A DNA stretch of 64,000 bases from positions 3,828,501-3,892,500 of the forward strand of contig NC_014041.1 of NCBI RefSeq assembly GCF_000023465.1, in the 5' to 3' direction. The position numbers were made by a program, and so were the translations under genes. This DNA comes from Zunongwangia profunda SM-A87. Lineage in GTDB: Bacteria > Bacteroidota > Bacteroidia > Flavobacteriales > Flavobacteriaceae. Below are positions 17,843-26,729 of this stretch, piece after piece. Every line of letters starts with the position of its first letter. The first letter of the stretch is position 1. The notes under the pieces were generated by a model, which saw only the letters and a list, made by a program, of their open reading frames with translations, did not search any database and had not been told where the DNA came from.

Positions 17843-18514
17843 TTACTTTAAATAGAAGCGTTTGTCTTGGCTATTTTGATCGAATGTTATCAGATTAAAC
17901 AGTTCCCGCATTCGGCTGCGAACGCGGTTGCCGTAGCGCTCTTCCAGTTCCGTTGCATTAAGGTTGGTGGTGATGTGGGTTTTCAGTCGTCCCCGGGTGG
18001 TTCGATATAGTTCATATCGGGAAAGTAGCACTTCTCCCATCACGTTGGCATCTTTTCCATAGAACCGCCCGTAAGGTTCGAGTCCCAGGTCATCAAAACA
18101 ATAACTCCCGGAATCCCCATATTCCTCTACGGTTTTAAATCCCAGGTGGTTAAAACTAAACACCACATTACGGGAGGGGATCATCTCATAGGTAGGTTTA
18201 CCAGGGATAATATATCGAAGTAATTTCATTAGACTGGTTTTTCCGCAACCCACCGGACCATTCAGCAAAACACCTTTTTGCAAGCTGATTCCATATCGCT
18301 TAGCCGCTTTACTATCGTTGATAGTATAGGCACAGAGTTTCCGGATCAGTGGCCGGTCTATTTTAAAGATCTTAAACTCCTCACCATAGAGCAGTTTACC
18401 TTTTACCTCCAGGTATTCAAGAATACGGTAGAAATCATAATGCATAGTGGTACCGTCAAAGTCGCCCAGGCTATAGGTGATCCCATTTTCAACAATTTTA
18501 GAGGGGTTGTCCAT
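17843..18514 (-). CDS. DnaC/IstB-like AAA+ ATPase of a mobile element
   Basis: 223 residues. Walker A is NGPVGCGKTS (about 86-95), Walker B is CFDDLGLE (about 140), and a sensor-like ITTNLNA motif is at about 181. The arrangement fits replication-helicase loaders or IstB-like ATPases of phages and plasmids. It overlaps the upstream Rep-like gene by 17 bases and forms the end of a three-gene unit. The base composition is visibly richer in GC than the flanking genes, suggesting transfer. Confidence 0.75.
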   Translation of the reverse strand: MDNPSKIVENGITYSLGDFDGTTMHYDFYRILEYLEVKGKLLYGEEFKIFKIDRPLIRKLCAYTINDSKAAKRYGISLQKGVLLNGPVGCGKTSLMKLLRYIIPGKPTYEMIPSRNVVFSFNHLGFKTVEEYGDSGSYCFDDLGLEPYGRFYGKDANVMGEVLLSRYELYRTTRGRLKTHITTNLNATELEERYGNRVRSRMRELFNLITFDQNSQDKRFYLK

Positions 18515-19178
18515 AATCTTTGTTTTTAGAAGTTTTTAAAAAATCCTGATTCACTTTTTTTTCTTTTTGCCAGCGCTTATAACGTGCGATCCATTTTTGG
18601 GCAGCGTCTTTCCAATCCGTAATGATGTTGCCTTTCGTGGTTTTCCAGTATTGATTTTGGTAATAACTAAAGAACTTTTTAGCCTCGGTAACCGGCCAGT
18701 TTTGTTTTTTAAAAAATAGAATGATTTCATTTTCAAAAAAGGTGGGACTGGTATTGTTTATGTTTTTTAATGTTTGTTGTTTATTACTGTTTATATAAGG
18801 TTCGTCTACTTGTTCATATTTGGGATAGTAGTGTGCTGCTACTTGTTCCAATATGGGATCCCTGTGATCGTCTGCTTGTTCGCTACTTGTTCGAAAAGTG
18901 AACATCTTCACCCGACTTCCCTGATAGGGATTATGCGAGGGCATATACTGGAGATATCCAAAAACATCCAGTTCCCTAATACAGCGGTGATATCCAGATT
19001 GCGAACGTACTTTTGAGGATAGCATCAGTTGCTGGCGGTTGATATAAAGTTCGCCTGGAAACCGGGCACTATTCCATTCCTGGAATATGGCCATATAAAG
19101 GCTAATATGGGAAGGATTCAGACGCTCATCTTCCATAAACTGCTGATAAACCAGCTGTAGGTGTCGAATATAATTCAT
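18498..19178 (-). CDS. Rep/DnaD-like protein of a mobile element
   Basis: 226 residues. The N-terminal 100 residues (LNPSHISLYMAIFQEWN, INRQQLMLSSKVRSQSGYHRCIRELDVFGYLQY) look like a winged-helix replication-initiation or transcription-factor fold common in Bacteroidota integrative elements. The C-terminal part (about 150-205, FFKKQNWPVTEAKKFFSYYQ ... WKDAAQKWIARYKRW) resembles the DnaD-like/DnaB-binding tail of phage replication proteins. The start overlaps the HTH gene by the ATGA arrangement (19175-19178). The next gene, a DnaC-like loader, supports a replication role. The family call is by pattern only. Confidence 0.6.
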   Translation of the reverse strand: MNYIRHLQLVYQQFMEDERLNPSHISLYMAIFQEWNSARFPGELYINRQQLMLSSKVRSQSGYHRCIRELDVFGYLQYMPSHNPYQGSRVKMFTFRTSSEQADDHRDPILEQVAAHYYPKYEQVDEPYINSNKQQTLKNINNTSPTFFENEIILFFKKQNWPVTEAKKFFSYYQNQYWKTTKGNIITDWKDAAQKWIARYKRWQKEKKVNQDFLKTSKNKDYGQPL

Positions 19179-19465
19179 TTGGAAAAGCCGGAATGATGTT
19201 GAATACGATGAGTATCCATAACTTTTTGAATATCCGTCGCCTCGTAAAAGATCAAGCCGCCGATTTTAACATACGGCAAGGTTCCATTCAATCGCAGATG
19301 CTGTAGCGTTCCCGGACTGATTTGGAGCAGATCCATCACTTCCGAAGATTTTAAGTATTTTTTCAATTTCCTTTCCTCGGTTTGGTGCATTAAATTCTTG
19401 AGTTCTTTAAACAATTGCAGTTTAAATTCCCGAAGGTCGTCGGTGGTAATAATAGTTGCAGACAT
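19175..19465 (-). CDS. Excisionase-type helix-turn-helix protein
   Basis: 96 residues. A helical N-terminus (1-35) is followed by a MerR-like/HTH_17 winged helix (about 38-88): YLKSSEVMDLLQISPGTLQHLR and then LPYVKIGGLIFYEATDIQKVM. This is the common excisionase/DNA-binding protein of Bacteroidota mobile elements. It is first in the three-gene unit with the Rep-like and DnaC-like genes and is translationally coupled to the next one. Confidence 0.85.
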   Translation of the reverse strand: MSATIITTDDLREFKLQLFKELKNLMHQTEERKLKKYLKSSEVMDLLQISPGTLQHLRLNGTLPYVKIGGLIFYEATDIQKVMDTHRIQHHSGFSK

Positions 19466-19581
19466 AGAAAATGATTTTTAAAATCCCACCGCTACCAGTA
19501 AACTAACCAAATCTTCAAACGGTAACGATGGGATGGTTGATTTGACTTTCAGTACAAAACTGGGAAGAACTATGGAGAATC

Positions 19582-19726
19582 TTTCGTAGTACGAAGCGGA
19601 CTACGATAACATTTAACAGTATAGCAAATGCGGAAATATGGGATCATTTAGCCCATGAAAACCACTAAAAAAGACTCATCAAAAACCTTATACTAATTAT
19701 CAGTTGATCATTATCGTAGTACGAAA
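19582..19726. repeat. TCGTAGTACGA palindromic sites upstream of the replication-like operon
   Basis: Site one, TTCGTA-G-TACGAA at 19583-19595, is a perfect palindrome around one base. Site two, TCGTA-G-TACGA at 19714-19724, is almost the same. In addition ACTACGATAA (19600-19609) is the exact reverse complement of TTATCGTAGT (19711-19720). The set looks like binding sites for the HTH or Rep-like protein, or a recombination site. Confidence 0.5.
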
Positions 19727-19943
19727 GAATTTAACACTAACCTCAACACCCTGCACAAACTGTAAATAAATATCTAGGTGAATGAGTAAAATGAGGAAAT
19801 AGGAAATAAATATTAAAATATACTTTGGTTTTTAGTAGCCCCAGAATACCTTTATCTGTTACCATAGCTTAGAATAAATTGATGGGTAACTATCTTCGTT
19901 GCAAAGCCACTAAGCATTTAATTTGAACAGAAAATATTTAAAA

Positions 19944-19985
19944 CGAGACAGGTCTCGGAGTATTTCATCTCGATTATCGAGTAAA
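19944..19985 (+). repeat. Full copy of the two-hairpin dispersed repeat
   Basis: CGAGAC-ag-GTCTCG and CTCGAT-t-ATCGAG followed by GTAAA. It aligns along its whole length with 422-463, with paired changes that preserve both stems. Confidence 0.6.
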
Positions 19986-20099
19986 TTGAAAAAGGTATAA
20001 GAACAGAAAAGTTTGTGATATAACATTCCGAAATTAAATTTTCCAACTGTAATTAAGTTTGGGGGCTATCCACATAAGTTTATCCAGGAAATAAACGAT

Positions 20100-21410
20100 C
20101 TAGGCTTTAATCCTTATAATTTCATCAATTCTACTGGTATATCTTTGGGAGAGTCGTTCCTGTTTCATTTTCCAGGTACGTCCCAAATCCTGACCGGCAA
20201 ATTTTAATTTTCCATTCTGAGATTGGTTTAAAGCATCCAGGGTTTTCATCAGCTCCTCATGTTTGGGATTTTCTTTGGTAAAGAGTGGTAATTGACGAGT
20301 AGTATACGGGCTAATTCCCATGATAATGACCCCTGCTTTTTTATACTGATAACCATCTTTAAAAATGGATTTCAATCCATGTATAGCCGCTTTTGTAATG
20401 ACAATGGTAGAATTGGTTGGGAAGGACAGGCTCACTCCACGGCTCGCCTTATACTGTTTCAAATCTATTCGAAAGGTGTTGGTAATTAAAAATACATGCA
20501 CCATGGTGCAACCTGAGTTTTGTTTCCGAAGTTTAAAAGCTGCTTTTGCAGCATAGGTGGATATCCGCTCCTTAAGATCATTAAAATGGGTATACATTTT
20601 TTCGAATGATCGGGTTACTGCAATATTCTTTTTATGCATGACTTCTTCAAAATCAAGGGTGGGTTGCCCGGATAAATCACGTTGCAATCGAATCCCAACC
20701 ACAGAAAATTCTTTTCGCACATACTCATGAGGCAATTGTGTATACTCCCAGGCGGTATGAACTTTAATCAGGAGTAAGCGTTTTTGATATTGCCGTCCGA
20801 TTCCCCAAACATCACCGATCTTCGTCCAGCGTAATGCTTTTTCGATTTTCAAGGTATCATCCAGAGCATATACCCCACCGGTACGCAGGTGATATTTCTT
20901 AGCGATCTTATTAGCCACTTTCGCCAGGGATTTAGTGGGAGCCAAACCAATGCTGATAGGAATCCCTGTACTTTTAAATACCTGATCAATAATAGTCATT
21001 CCAAGCTGCCGGAGATCATATAATTCAAACCCATTAAATTTCAGGAAAGATTCATCGATCGAATAAATTTCAATTTCGGGGGTAAAACGGCTCAGGATGT
21101 TCATTACCCGGTTACTCATATCTCCATAGAGTGCGTAGTTTGATGAAAACACCCCTACTTCATGTTCGAGAAATAGTTTCTCATACTGAAAAGCCGGTGC
21201 CCCCATAGGGATGCCGAGGGCTTTCGCTTCATTACTCCGGGCAATTACGCATCCATCATTGTTAGATAAGACCACGACCGGTTTATTTCGCAGGGAAGGA
21301 TTAAATACCCGCTCACAGGAAGCATAAAAGTTATTACAGTCGATTAAAGGAAATACCTGGAAAAGAGTTTTTACCACTATTAGCGATAAAACTGAATTTC
21401 TATACGCCAA
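20100..21410 (-). CDS. umuC: Y-family DNA polymerase V catalytic subunit UmuC, with altered N-terminus
   Basis: 436 residues. From residue 20 on it reads [17 protein letters not shown], the normal UmuC start. The palm has the catalytic SIDES motif (EIYSIDESF at about 115-123), and the C-terminal DUF4113 domain (about 350-436, [14 protein letters not shown] ... [15 protein letters not shown]) is intact. The codon in place of the usual ATG is GTA (21357-21355). The ORF stays open only through 19 extra residues read from the antisense of a truncated neighbour gene. The expected umuD partner upstream is missing. The gene thus seems to have lost its start, promoter and partner at a recombination junction and may be poorly expressed or silent. 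Confidence 0.85.
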   Translation of the reverse strand: MAYRNSVLSLIVVKTLFQVFPLIDCNNFYASCERVFNPSLRNKPVVVLSNNDGCVIARSNEAKALGIPMGAPAFQYEKLFLEHEVGVFSSNYALYGDMSNRVMNILSRFTPEIEIYSIDESFLKFNGFELYDLRQLGMTIIDQVFKSTGIPISIGLAPTKSLAKVANKIAKKYHLRTGGVYALDDTLKIEKALRWTKIGDVWGIGRQYQKRLLLIKVHTAWEYTQLPHEYVRKEFSVVGIRLQRDLSGQPTLDFEEVMHKKNIAVTRSFEKMYTHFNDLKERISTYAAKAAFKLRKQNSGCTMVHVFLITNTFRIDLKQYKASRGVSLSFPTNSTIVITKAAIHGLKSIFKDGYQYKKAGVIIMGISPYTTRQLPLFTKENPKHEELMKTLDALNQSQNGKLKFAGQDLGRTWKMKQERLSQRYTSRIDEIIRIKA

Positions 21411-22821
21411 ATCGAAGAATGAATGGTATGCTGTAAGTGGCCCAATACTTTATAAAAGTAGCGACGCAGGAGAAACTTGGAATGCTGTTAAAAATATAGG
21501 AACCAGTTTAGATAAGTTTTATAAGAATGGTAAGAATTTATATGCAAATAGTACTGATACTGAAATTTTCAATATTTCTTTGGATAGTAAAAATACTCCC
21601 AACATATCAAACATTGACGGGGACCTAGAAGTTGTTGAGGGAACAAAATCAACTTATTCAGTTCTTAATGAAAATGCTATTAATTATAAGTGGAGTGTAT
21701 CGGGAAATCCAGAAATCAATTTCCAGCAAAACTATGCTGAAGTATTATGGAAAACGCCAGGCACATATACTATAACTGTAACTCCTATAAGCTCCTGTTC
21801 AACTGCACCCCAAAAATCAATTGAAGTAAAAGTTCTGGAGAAAAATGATTATGACATTAAAATTACAGGAGACACAAATGTCAAAGAATTTTCCACTAAT
21901 AAAACTTACAGAGTTTCTGAAAAAGAAGGCATACGATACCAATGGTTTGCCAATGGTGTTGCAAATATCACTCAAAATAAGAATACTATTTCGGCAGATT
22001 GGGGACCACATGGTACAGGAACCATTCAAATTATTGAGACCGATATCAAAACCGGCATCAGACATTTTGCTTTTTTAAATATTAATATTGAAGAAATCGA
22101 GCTTGGTGCCGCAATTTTAGAGGTTACTAATGCGACTTGTATTGGTAAAAAGAACGGAAAACTAAAAATTAATACAGGAGATTCTTCTATTCCATATACC
22201 GCAGTCCTTACCACGGGGAACGAAAGATTTGTAAAAGATTTTGTGAATGATCTTACATTTAAAGAGCTAAAATCCGGAGAATACATGTTATGCCTTACAG
22301 CTAAAGTCAATAATTACAGCGATTGCTACACATTTAAAATATTAGAGCCAGAAGTATTCGAGGTTCAAACAAACGCATCCCAATCGAATATTAATAAAAC
22401 CACAATCAATATGAAGGGAGGAGAAAAACCATATCGCGTATTTTTAAATGGTCACCAAATCGCCAATACGAATAAAGAGAATATTGCCGTAAATACAACT
22501 GCAGGGGATTACCTAGAAGTAGTTTCTTCAGGTGATTGTTCTTTATCATATGGGGAGCGTATCAGTACTAACCTAAAAGCAATAGCTTACCCCAATCCCA
22601 CTTTTAATTCTACTTTTATAAACTTAGAAAAAACAAGGTTTTCAGAAAACAAACTAATTCAAACAAACTTATATTCTTCCGCTGGAAATTTACTATTTGC
22701 AGGAAACATTAAAATTAAAAACAAAATTCTTGAATTTGATTTTAGTGAATATGCAACTGGTATTTATTTTTTAAAACTTGGAGAATATAACCCTGAGACA
22801 ATTAAAATTATTAAAAGATGA
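21355..22821 (+). pseudogene. 5'-truncated T9SS-sorted extracellular protein
   Basis: The frame is open from the junction with umuC: TWKRVF..., then DAGETWNAVKN, a BNR/sortilin-like blade. This shows that the missing 5' part was a propeller-like protein with no start left. The first later ATG is at 21580. Downstream come Ig/PKD-like beta domains (YKWSVSGNPEI, TYTITVTPISSC, YQWFANG) and a C-terminal type IX secretion type-A sorting domain (about the last 75 residues: IAYPNPTFNSTF ... YATGIYFLKL ... KIIKR). The intact protein would have been exported and anchored or released by T9SS. The 3' end overlaps the next lipoprotein gene by ATGA. Confidence 0.8.
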
Positions 22822-23510
22822 GGAAGCTATTAATTTTCATATTATCCATTTTTTGCTTGTTTTCATGTTCACCAGAAAATAGTTCTAATGAAGATCCAAA
22901 TATTCCAAGCAATCAAGCACCTACTGCTCCTCAATTGATCTATCCAGATGATAACTCTCTTTGCATCAATCAGGATATCGAATTTTCTTGGAATGAAGTT
23001 AATGACCCCGATGGCGATAAAGTGAAATATATAATTGAAATCTCTAATAACCGCTCTTTCTCTGACATTTTTAAAACTGAATCTACCACCAGCCTCTCTA
23101 TTAATATAAATTTCCCTAAGGGCCAAGCTTATTACTGGCGATTATATTCCATGGACATTATGGATAATAAGAGTACCTATTCAAACGCCTATGCTTTTTA
23201 TGTAGAAGGTGAGGCTGCTAATAATCATATTCCTTTTAAAGCTAAGTTAATAGCTCCCGGCAATAACTCAAACGCTATAAGCGGAACCACTATTTTATTA
23301 AATTGGGAGTCATCTGATATAGATGATGATACTCTTACTTATGATATTTATTTTGGAACAGATGGCAATCTCAACCTTATTAAAAAAGATTTAGAACAAA
23401 ATAATCTAGAAGTTGACATAGAAACTAATAAAAAATACTATTGGATTGTTAATTGTTCTGATGGGAAGTCTACAAGTTTGGGAGATAGATGGACCTTTAG
23501 TACTAAATAA
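22818..23510 (+). CDS. Lipoprotein with two fibronectin type III-like domains
   Basis: 230 residues. The lipobox is IFCLFSC followed by SPENSSNED. Two similar beta domains (about 35-125 and 135-230) share the pattern AP.L..P.(D/N)NS...I.FSW....DPDGD...Y.I, that is, FnIII/Ig-like repeats seen in surface proteins. It starts within the stop of the truncated T9SS cargo gene, so it was probably co-expressed with it. Function unknown; likely an outer-surface companion of that cargo protein. Confidence 0.7.
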   Translation: MRKLLIFILSIFCLFSCSPENSSNEDPNIPSNQAPTAPQLIYPDDNSLCINQDIEFSWNEVNDPDGDKVKYIIEISNNRSFSDIFKTESTTSLSININFPKGQAYYWRLYSMDIMDNKSTYSNAYAFYVEGEAANNHIPFKAKLIAPGNNSNAISGTTILLNWESSDIDDDTLTYDIYFGTDGNLNLIKKDLEQNNLEVDIETNKKYYWIVNCSDGKSTSLGDRWTFSTK

Positions 23511-23611
23511 CGTTAAAATCCACATCATAATAATCCACAGTAGTAGTATCTTCGTATATTTTATAAAATCAATTGGCATAATTGCTGATATACTCTAAAA
23601 AATTGCAACTA

Positions 23612-25084
23612 ATGAAAAAGAATTTTTTACTATTACTATTCTTAGCAAGTTTATTTTCCTTTAATGCATGCTCTGATGACAGTGATATTACAGAGGAAGA
23701 TCCCACTGCAGAAGAAAAAGAACAAACAGAAGAAGAGCGAATTGATTTTGAGGTTAAAAATTTTATTTATCGAGGACTTAATGATATTTATCTTTATAAA
23801 GCCGATGTTCCAGAACTGGCTGATGATTATTTTACCAACGATAAAGCTAAAACCGACTTCCTAAACAATTTTAGCACACCCGAATCACTTTTCGAAAATT
23901 TGCTTTCAAGCCAGGATAGATTTAGTTTTATTACCGATGATTATGAGGAACTTGAAAATCAATTCGACGGAATAAGTGGAGCCACCGGAATGGAATTTGG
24001 ACTTGGAGTAATTAGAGGGACAAATGATGTTTTTGGATATATACAATATATTTTACCGGGAACATCTGCTGAAGAGGAAGGATTATCGAGAGGTACAATT
24101 TTTACCGAAGTTGACGGAGAGCAATTAACAACCTCAAATTATACTGAATTATTATCTAAGGATGCTTTTACTATCAATACTGGCTATGTTGAAGACGGCG
24201 TAATCCATATGACGGATAATACGGCCAATCTTACCGATGATTACTATACCATGAACCCTGTATTTATTAATAAAGTGATTGAGCTGAATGAAAAAAAAAT
24301 CGGGTATCTAATGTATAATAGCTTTATAGCAAATTTTGATAAAGAACTTAATACAGCTTTTGGTGAATTTAAAAGTGCAGGTATTACCGATCTTGTTTTA
24401 GATCTAAGATATAATGGCGGAGGATCTGTCACTACTGCTACAGATCTGGCAAGTATGATCACCGGACAGTTTGAAGGTCAGGTTTTTGCCCAGGAGCAAT
24501 GGAACGAAGATTATCAAAAATACTACGAAGAAAATTTTCCAGATTATCTTGTCAATAAATTTGATACTGAACTTAGTACGGGCGAAATAATCAATAGTTT
24601 AAACTTAAAGGAAGTTTATATCCTTACTACCGTTTCAACGGCATCTGCAAGTGAACTTATAATTAATGGTCTGGATCCTTATATAAATGTGGTGCAAATT
24701 GGTGAAACAACAACTGGTAAATTTCAAGCTTCAATTACACTATATGATAGTCCAACATTTAGCGAAAAAAACAGGAACGACGAGCATACTTATGCTATGC
24801 AGCCTCTAGTACTTAAAATAGCCAATAAAAATGGATATACTAATTTTGTAGATGGTTTGATTCCAGATATTCAAATAGAAGAAGATTTAGGCAATTTAGG
24901 CATACTGGGCGATCCCGAAGAACCATTTTTATCTCGTGCACTTGACGAAATTCTAGGAAGGTCACAAATTCAAACTAAAAGAATTCAAGAAAATAAAATT
25001 GATTTCGCAAAAATTGGGGAGAGTAATATGTTCAAGCCTACATACCAAAAAATGTATATCGATAAAACTCCTTTGAGTAAGTAG
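23612..25084 (+). CDS. S41 family peptidase, lipoprotein (tail-specific/CtpA-like)
   Basis: 490 residues from the ATG at 23612 (MKKNFLLLLFL); an earlier in-frame ATG at 23582 adds ten residues before the signal peptide. The lipobox is FSFNAC followed by SDDSD. A PDZ-like segment (about 120-200, GLGVIRG...YILPGTSAEEEGLSRGTIFTEVDGE) precedes the S41 core with YLMYNSF, LDLRYNGGGSV, the catalytic Ser in TASASELI and the Lys region TTGKFQ. These are the normal Ser-Lys dyad surroundings. It is a periplasmic or surface protease. A terminator follows at 25110. Confidence 0.9.
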   Translation: MKKNFLLLLFLASLFSFNACSDDSDITEEDPTAEEKEQTEEERIDFEVKNFIYRGLNDIYLYKADVPELADDYFTNDKAKTDFLNNFSTPESLFENLLSSQDRFSFITDDYEELENQFDGISGATGMEFGLGVIRGTNDVFGYIQYILPGTSAEEEGLSRGTIFTEVDGEQLTTSNYTELLSKDAFTINTGYVEDGVIHMTDNTANLTDDYYTMNPVFINKVIELNEKKIGYLMYNSFIANFDKELNTAFGEFKSAGITDLVLDLRYNGGGSVTTATDLASMITGQFEGQVFAQEQWNEDYQKYYEENFPDYLVNKFDTELSTGEIINSLNLKEVYILTTVSTASASELIINGLDPYINVVQIGETTTGKFQASITLYDSPTFSEKNRNDEHTYAMQPLVLKIANKNGYTNFVDGLIPDIQIEEDLGNLGILGDPEEPFLSRALDEILGRSQIQTKRIQENKIDFAKIGESNMFKPTYQKMYIDKTPLSK

Positions 25085-25109
25085 TAAACTCATTTATTTT
25101 ATATTTCTT

Positions 25110-25147
25110 AAAAGCGATTGTATATAAAAGTACAGTCGCTTTTTTTT
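25110..25147 (+). terminator. Terminator after the S41 peptidase gene
   Basis: AAAAGCGATTGTA pairs with TACAGTCGCTTTT, and a run of T follows. Confidence 0.8.
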
Positions 25148-25345
25148 ATGCCTGAAATGAAGAACCTCAACCTTGAGAAGTGTTTCATATGTAAAAAATC
25201 AACCTATATATTTTTGTATAATCTAAAAATTCAATTCTTCGGCACGCTTGTTGTGATTCGAGATAATATCCCTACCACCCTAATTATCAGTACGTCTGAT
25301 AAGTTCAAGTTGTAACTTTTTTTATTAACATAAATTCTTTTCATT

Positions 25346-26065
25346 ATGAAACCAAAGAAAAACCCAAAGGCAGATCTTAGGAAAAAGACCGTTCTATTTT
25401 TACAAATTGGACTTATTGCCGTCTTGCTGTTATCTTATTTTATGATTAATCTCAAAACTTATGATCAACAGCAGGCGACGACAGAAAAATGGGATCCCTT
25501 GGATATCCCTGAAGAAGAAGCCATCCCTATAACTAAGGTTCAGGAAGACTTACCACCTCCAAAACCTAAAGATCCACCGGTAATCGAGATTACAGAAGAT
25601 GATTCTCCCGAACCTGAAGACGAAATAGAAACTACAGAAACCAGTCTTGATGATATCGTAGAAGTAGATGATATTATAGAAGTACCTGATAGCGAACCTG
25701 TAGATCCGGTTCCATTTGAGTTTATCGAAGATGTCCCTATTTTTCCCGGATGCGAAAACTTAAAGGATAACGAAGAACGAAAGGCCTGTATGAGCGAAAA
25801 AATTTCGCGCTTTATTGGTAAAAAGTTTGATACCGGGTTAGGGGAAGATATAGGTCTAAGCGGTATAAACCGTGTTACGATTATGTTTGAAATAGATAAA
25901 AACGGTGAAGTTAAAAATGTAAAGGCAAGAGGACCACACAAACTTCTTGAGGAAGAGGGGAAAAGAGTTATTAATCTTTTACCTAAAATGGAGCCTGGGA
26001 AGCAAAGAGGTAAACCTGTACCTGTTCGCTATACTATTCCCATAAACTTTCAAGTACAGAATTAA
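25346..26065 (+). CDS. Energy transducer TonB-like protein
   Basis: 239 residues. There is one N-terminal membrane helix (about 13-35, TVLFLQIGLIAVLLLSYFMI), then an acidic and proline-rich spacer (about 50-130, LPPPKPKDPPVIE followed by many D and E) that spans the periplasm. The C-terminal TonB domain (about 135-239) has the Bacteroidota signature VPIFPGCE, then RVTIMFEIDKNGEV and PVRYTIPINFQ. It transmits proton-motive energy to TonB-dependent receptors such as the SusC protein here. No exbB/exbD is next to it. It stands alone between two terminators. Confidence 0.92.
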   Translation: MKPKKNPKADLRKKTVLFLQIGLIAVLLLSYFMINLKTYDQQQATTEKWDPLDIPEEEAIPITKVQEDLPPPKPKDPPVIEITEDDSPEPEDEIETTETSLDDIVEVDDIIEVPDSEPVDPVPFEFIEDVPIFPGCENLKDNEERKACMSEKISRFIGKKFDTGLGEDIGLSGINRVTIMFEIDKNGEVKNVKARGPHKLLEEEGKRVINLLPKMEPGKQRGKPVPVRYTIPINFQVQN

Positions 26066-26098
26066 AAAATTTACGTATTGACAAATTATACTTTTCAA

Positions 26099-26130
26099 GG
26101 GCCGGAAAAAATTCCGGTCTTTTCTTTTTA
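26099..26130 (+). terminator. Terminator after tonB
   Basis: GGCCGGAA and TTCCGGTC form a stem followed by TTTTCTTTTT. Confidence 0.8.
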
Positions 26131-26208
26131 AAGCATAAAACAAACTGATTTTTTAACTTCAAAGATTCAAATAAAAATTGTACATTCATTAGCCATATAC
26201 TTGATATC

Positions 26209-26625
26209 ATGAGACTTTCAGATTCAAAATATATCGATCAGGTAATCGAGATTATCGACTATGACTTTGGGATTTATTATTTCCTAGACGATATTATCGT
26301 TTCTGAAATGCACGAAGGGATTACTTTCAACTGGGCATGTGCTGAAAAAGTAATTGCTGATGCCAAGAGAATTTTAGGTGAGGATTGTCGCCCACATTAT
26401 ATATCCAACCGCATACACGAATATTACACGGTCTCGCAGGACTGGTTAAAATTCTTTAATAATCGTTATTTTTTAAAAAGCTTTTCAGTCATAACCTCAC
26501 ATCCCTCCGGCATGATGAACCTTATCTTTGAACGGATGTTTTACAGGCGAAAAATTTTTCAGGTAGCCTCTATTCATGAAGCTTTTCAGCATATCAAAGA
26601 ACTTCAGCAAGAGAAAACAAATTAA
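26209..26625 (+). CDS. Conserved hypothetical protein (STAS/SpoIIAA-like look)
   Basis: 138 residues, soluble, no signal peptide. The beginning (YIDQVIEIIDYDFGIYYFLDDIIVSEMHEGITF) and alternating strands and helices resemble the small STAS/SpoIIAA-like proteins found widely in flavobacteria. This is a pattern guess; no catalytic motif is seen. It is a single gene between tonB and the efflux operon. Confidence 0.6.
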   Translation: MRLSDSKYIDQVIEIIDYDFGIYYFLDDIIVSEMHEGITFNWACAEKVIADAKRILGEDCRPHYISNRIHEYYTVSQDWLKFFNNRYFLKSFSVITSHPSGMMNLIFERMFYRRKIFQVASIHEAFQHIKELQQEKTN

Positions 26626-26680
26626 TACTTCCGTTCACAACGATAACGTTGTATGTTAATATGAAATTAAACAAACGTTT

Positions 26681-26704
26681 AATTTAAACAATTGTTTAAA
26701 TTTG
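26681..26704 (+). promoter_or_regulatory. Operator palindrome overlapping a -7 box, upstream of tetR
   Basis: 26681-26702 is a perfect 22-base palindrome (AATTTAAACAA and its exact complement arm). It overlaps TAAATTTG (26697-26704), a match to the TANNTTTG -7 box. A second similar half (AAACGTTT at 26673-26681) lies just upstream. The site fits autorepression of the efflux operon by its TetR regulator. Confidence 0.6.
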
Positions 26705-26729
26705 TACCCGAATTTTTATGATTCAGTGT

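Larger units (their letters stand above)
19466..20099. other. Non-coding control region of the accessory module
   Basis: Six hundred bases with no convincing gene. It contains TCGTAGTACGA palindromes (19582-19596 and 19711-19726), one full two-hairpin dispersed repeat (19944-19985) and a single near-match to a DnaA box, CTATCCACA at 20066-20074, with a weaker TTATCCAGG after it. It lies upstream of the replication-like genes and downstream of umuC. It could hold the promoter and a replication or recombination site of the module. Confidence 0.5.

Noticed and set aside
20060..20090. Plasmid-type origin with DnaA boxes before the Rep-like operon
   Set aside because: Only one 8/9 match (CTATCCACA) and one weak neighbour are present. 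This is not enough to call an origin.
25118..25315. 65-residue plus-strand ORF after the S41 gene
   Set aside because: It starts inside the terminator hairpin, has AT-driven composition and no family resemblance.
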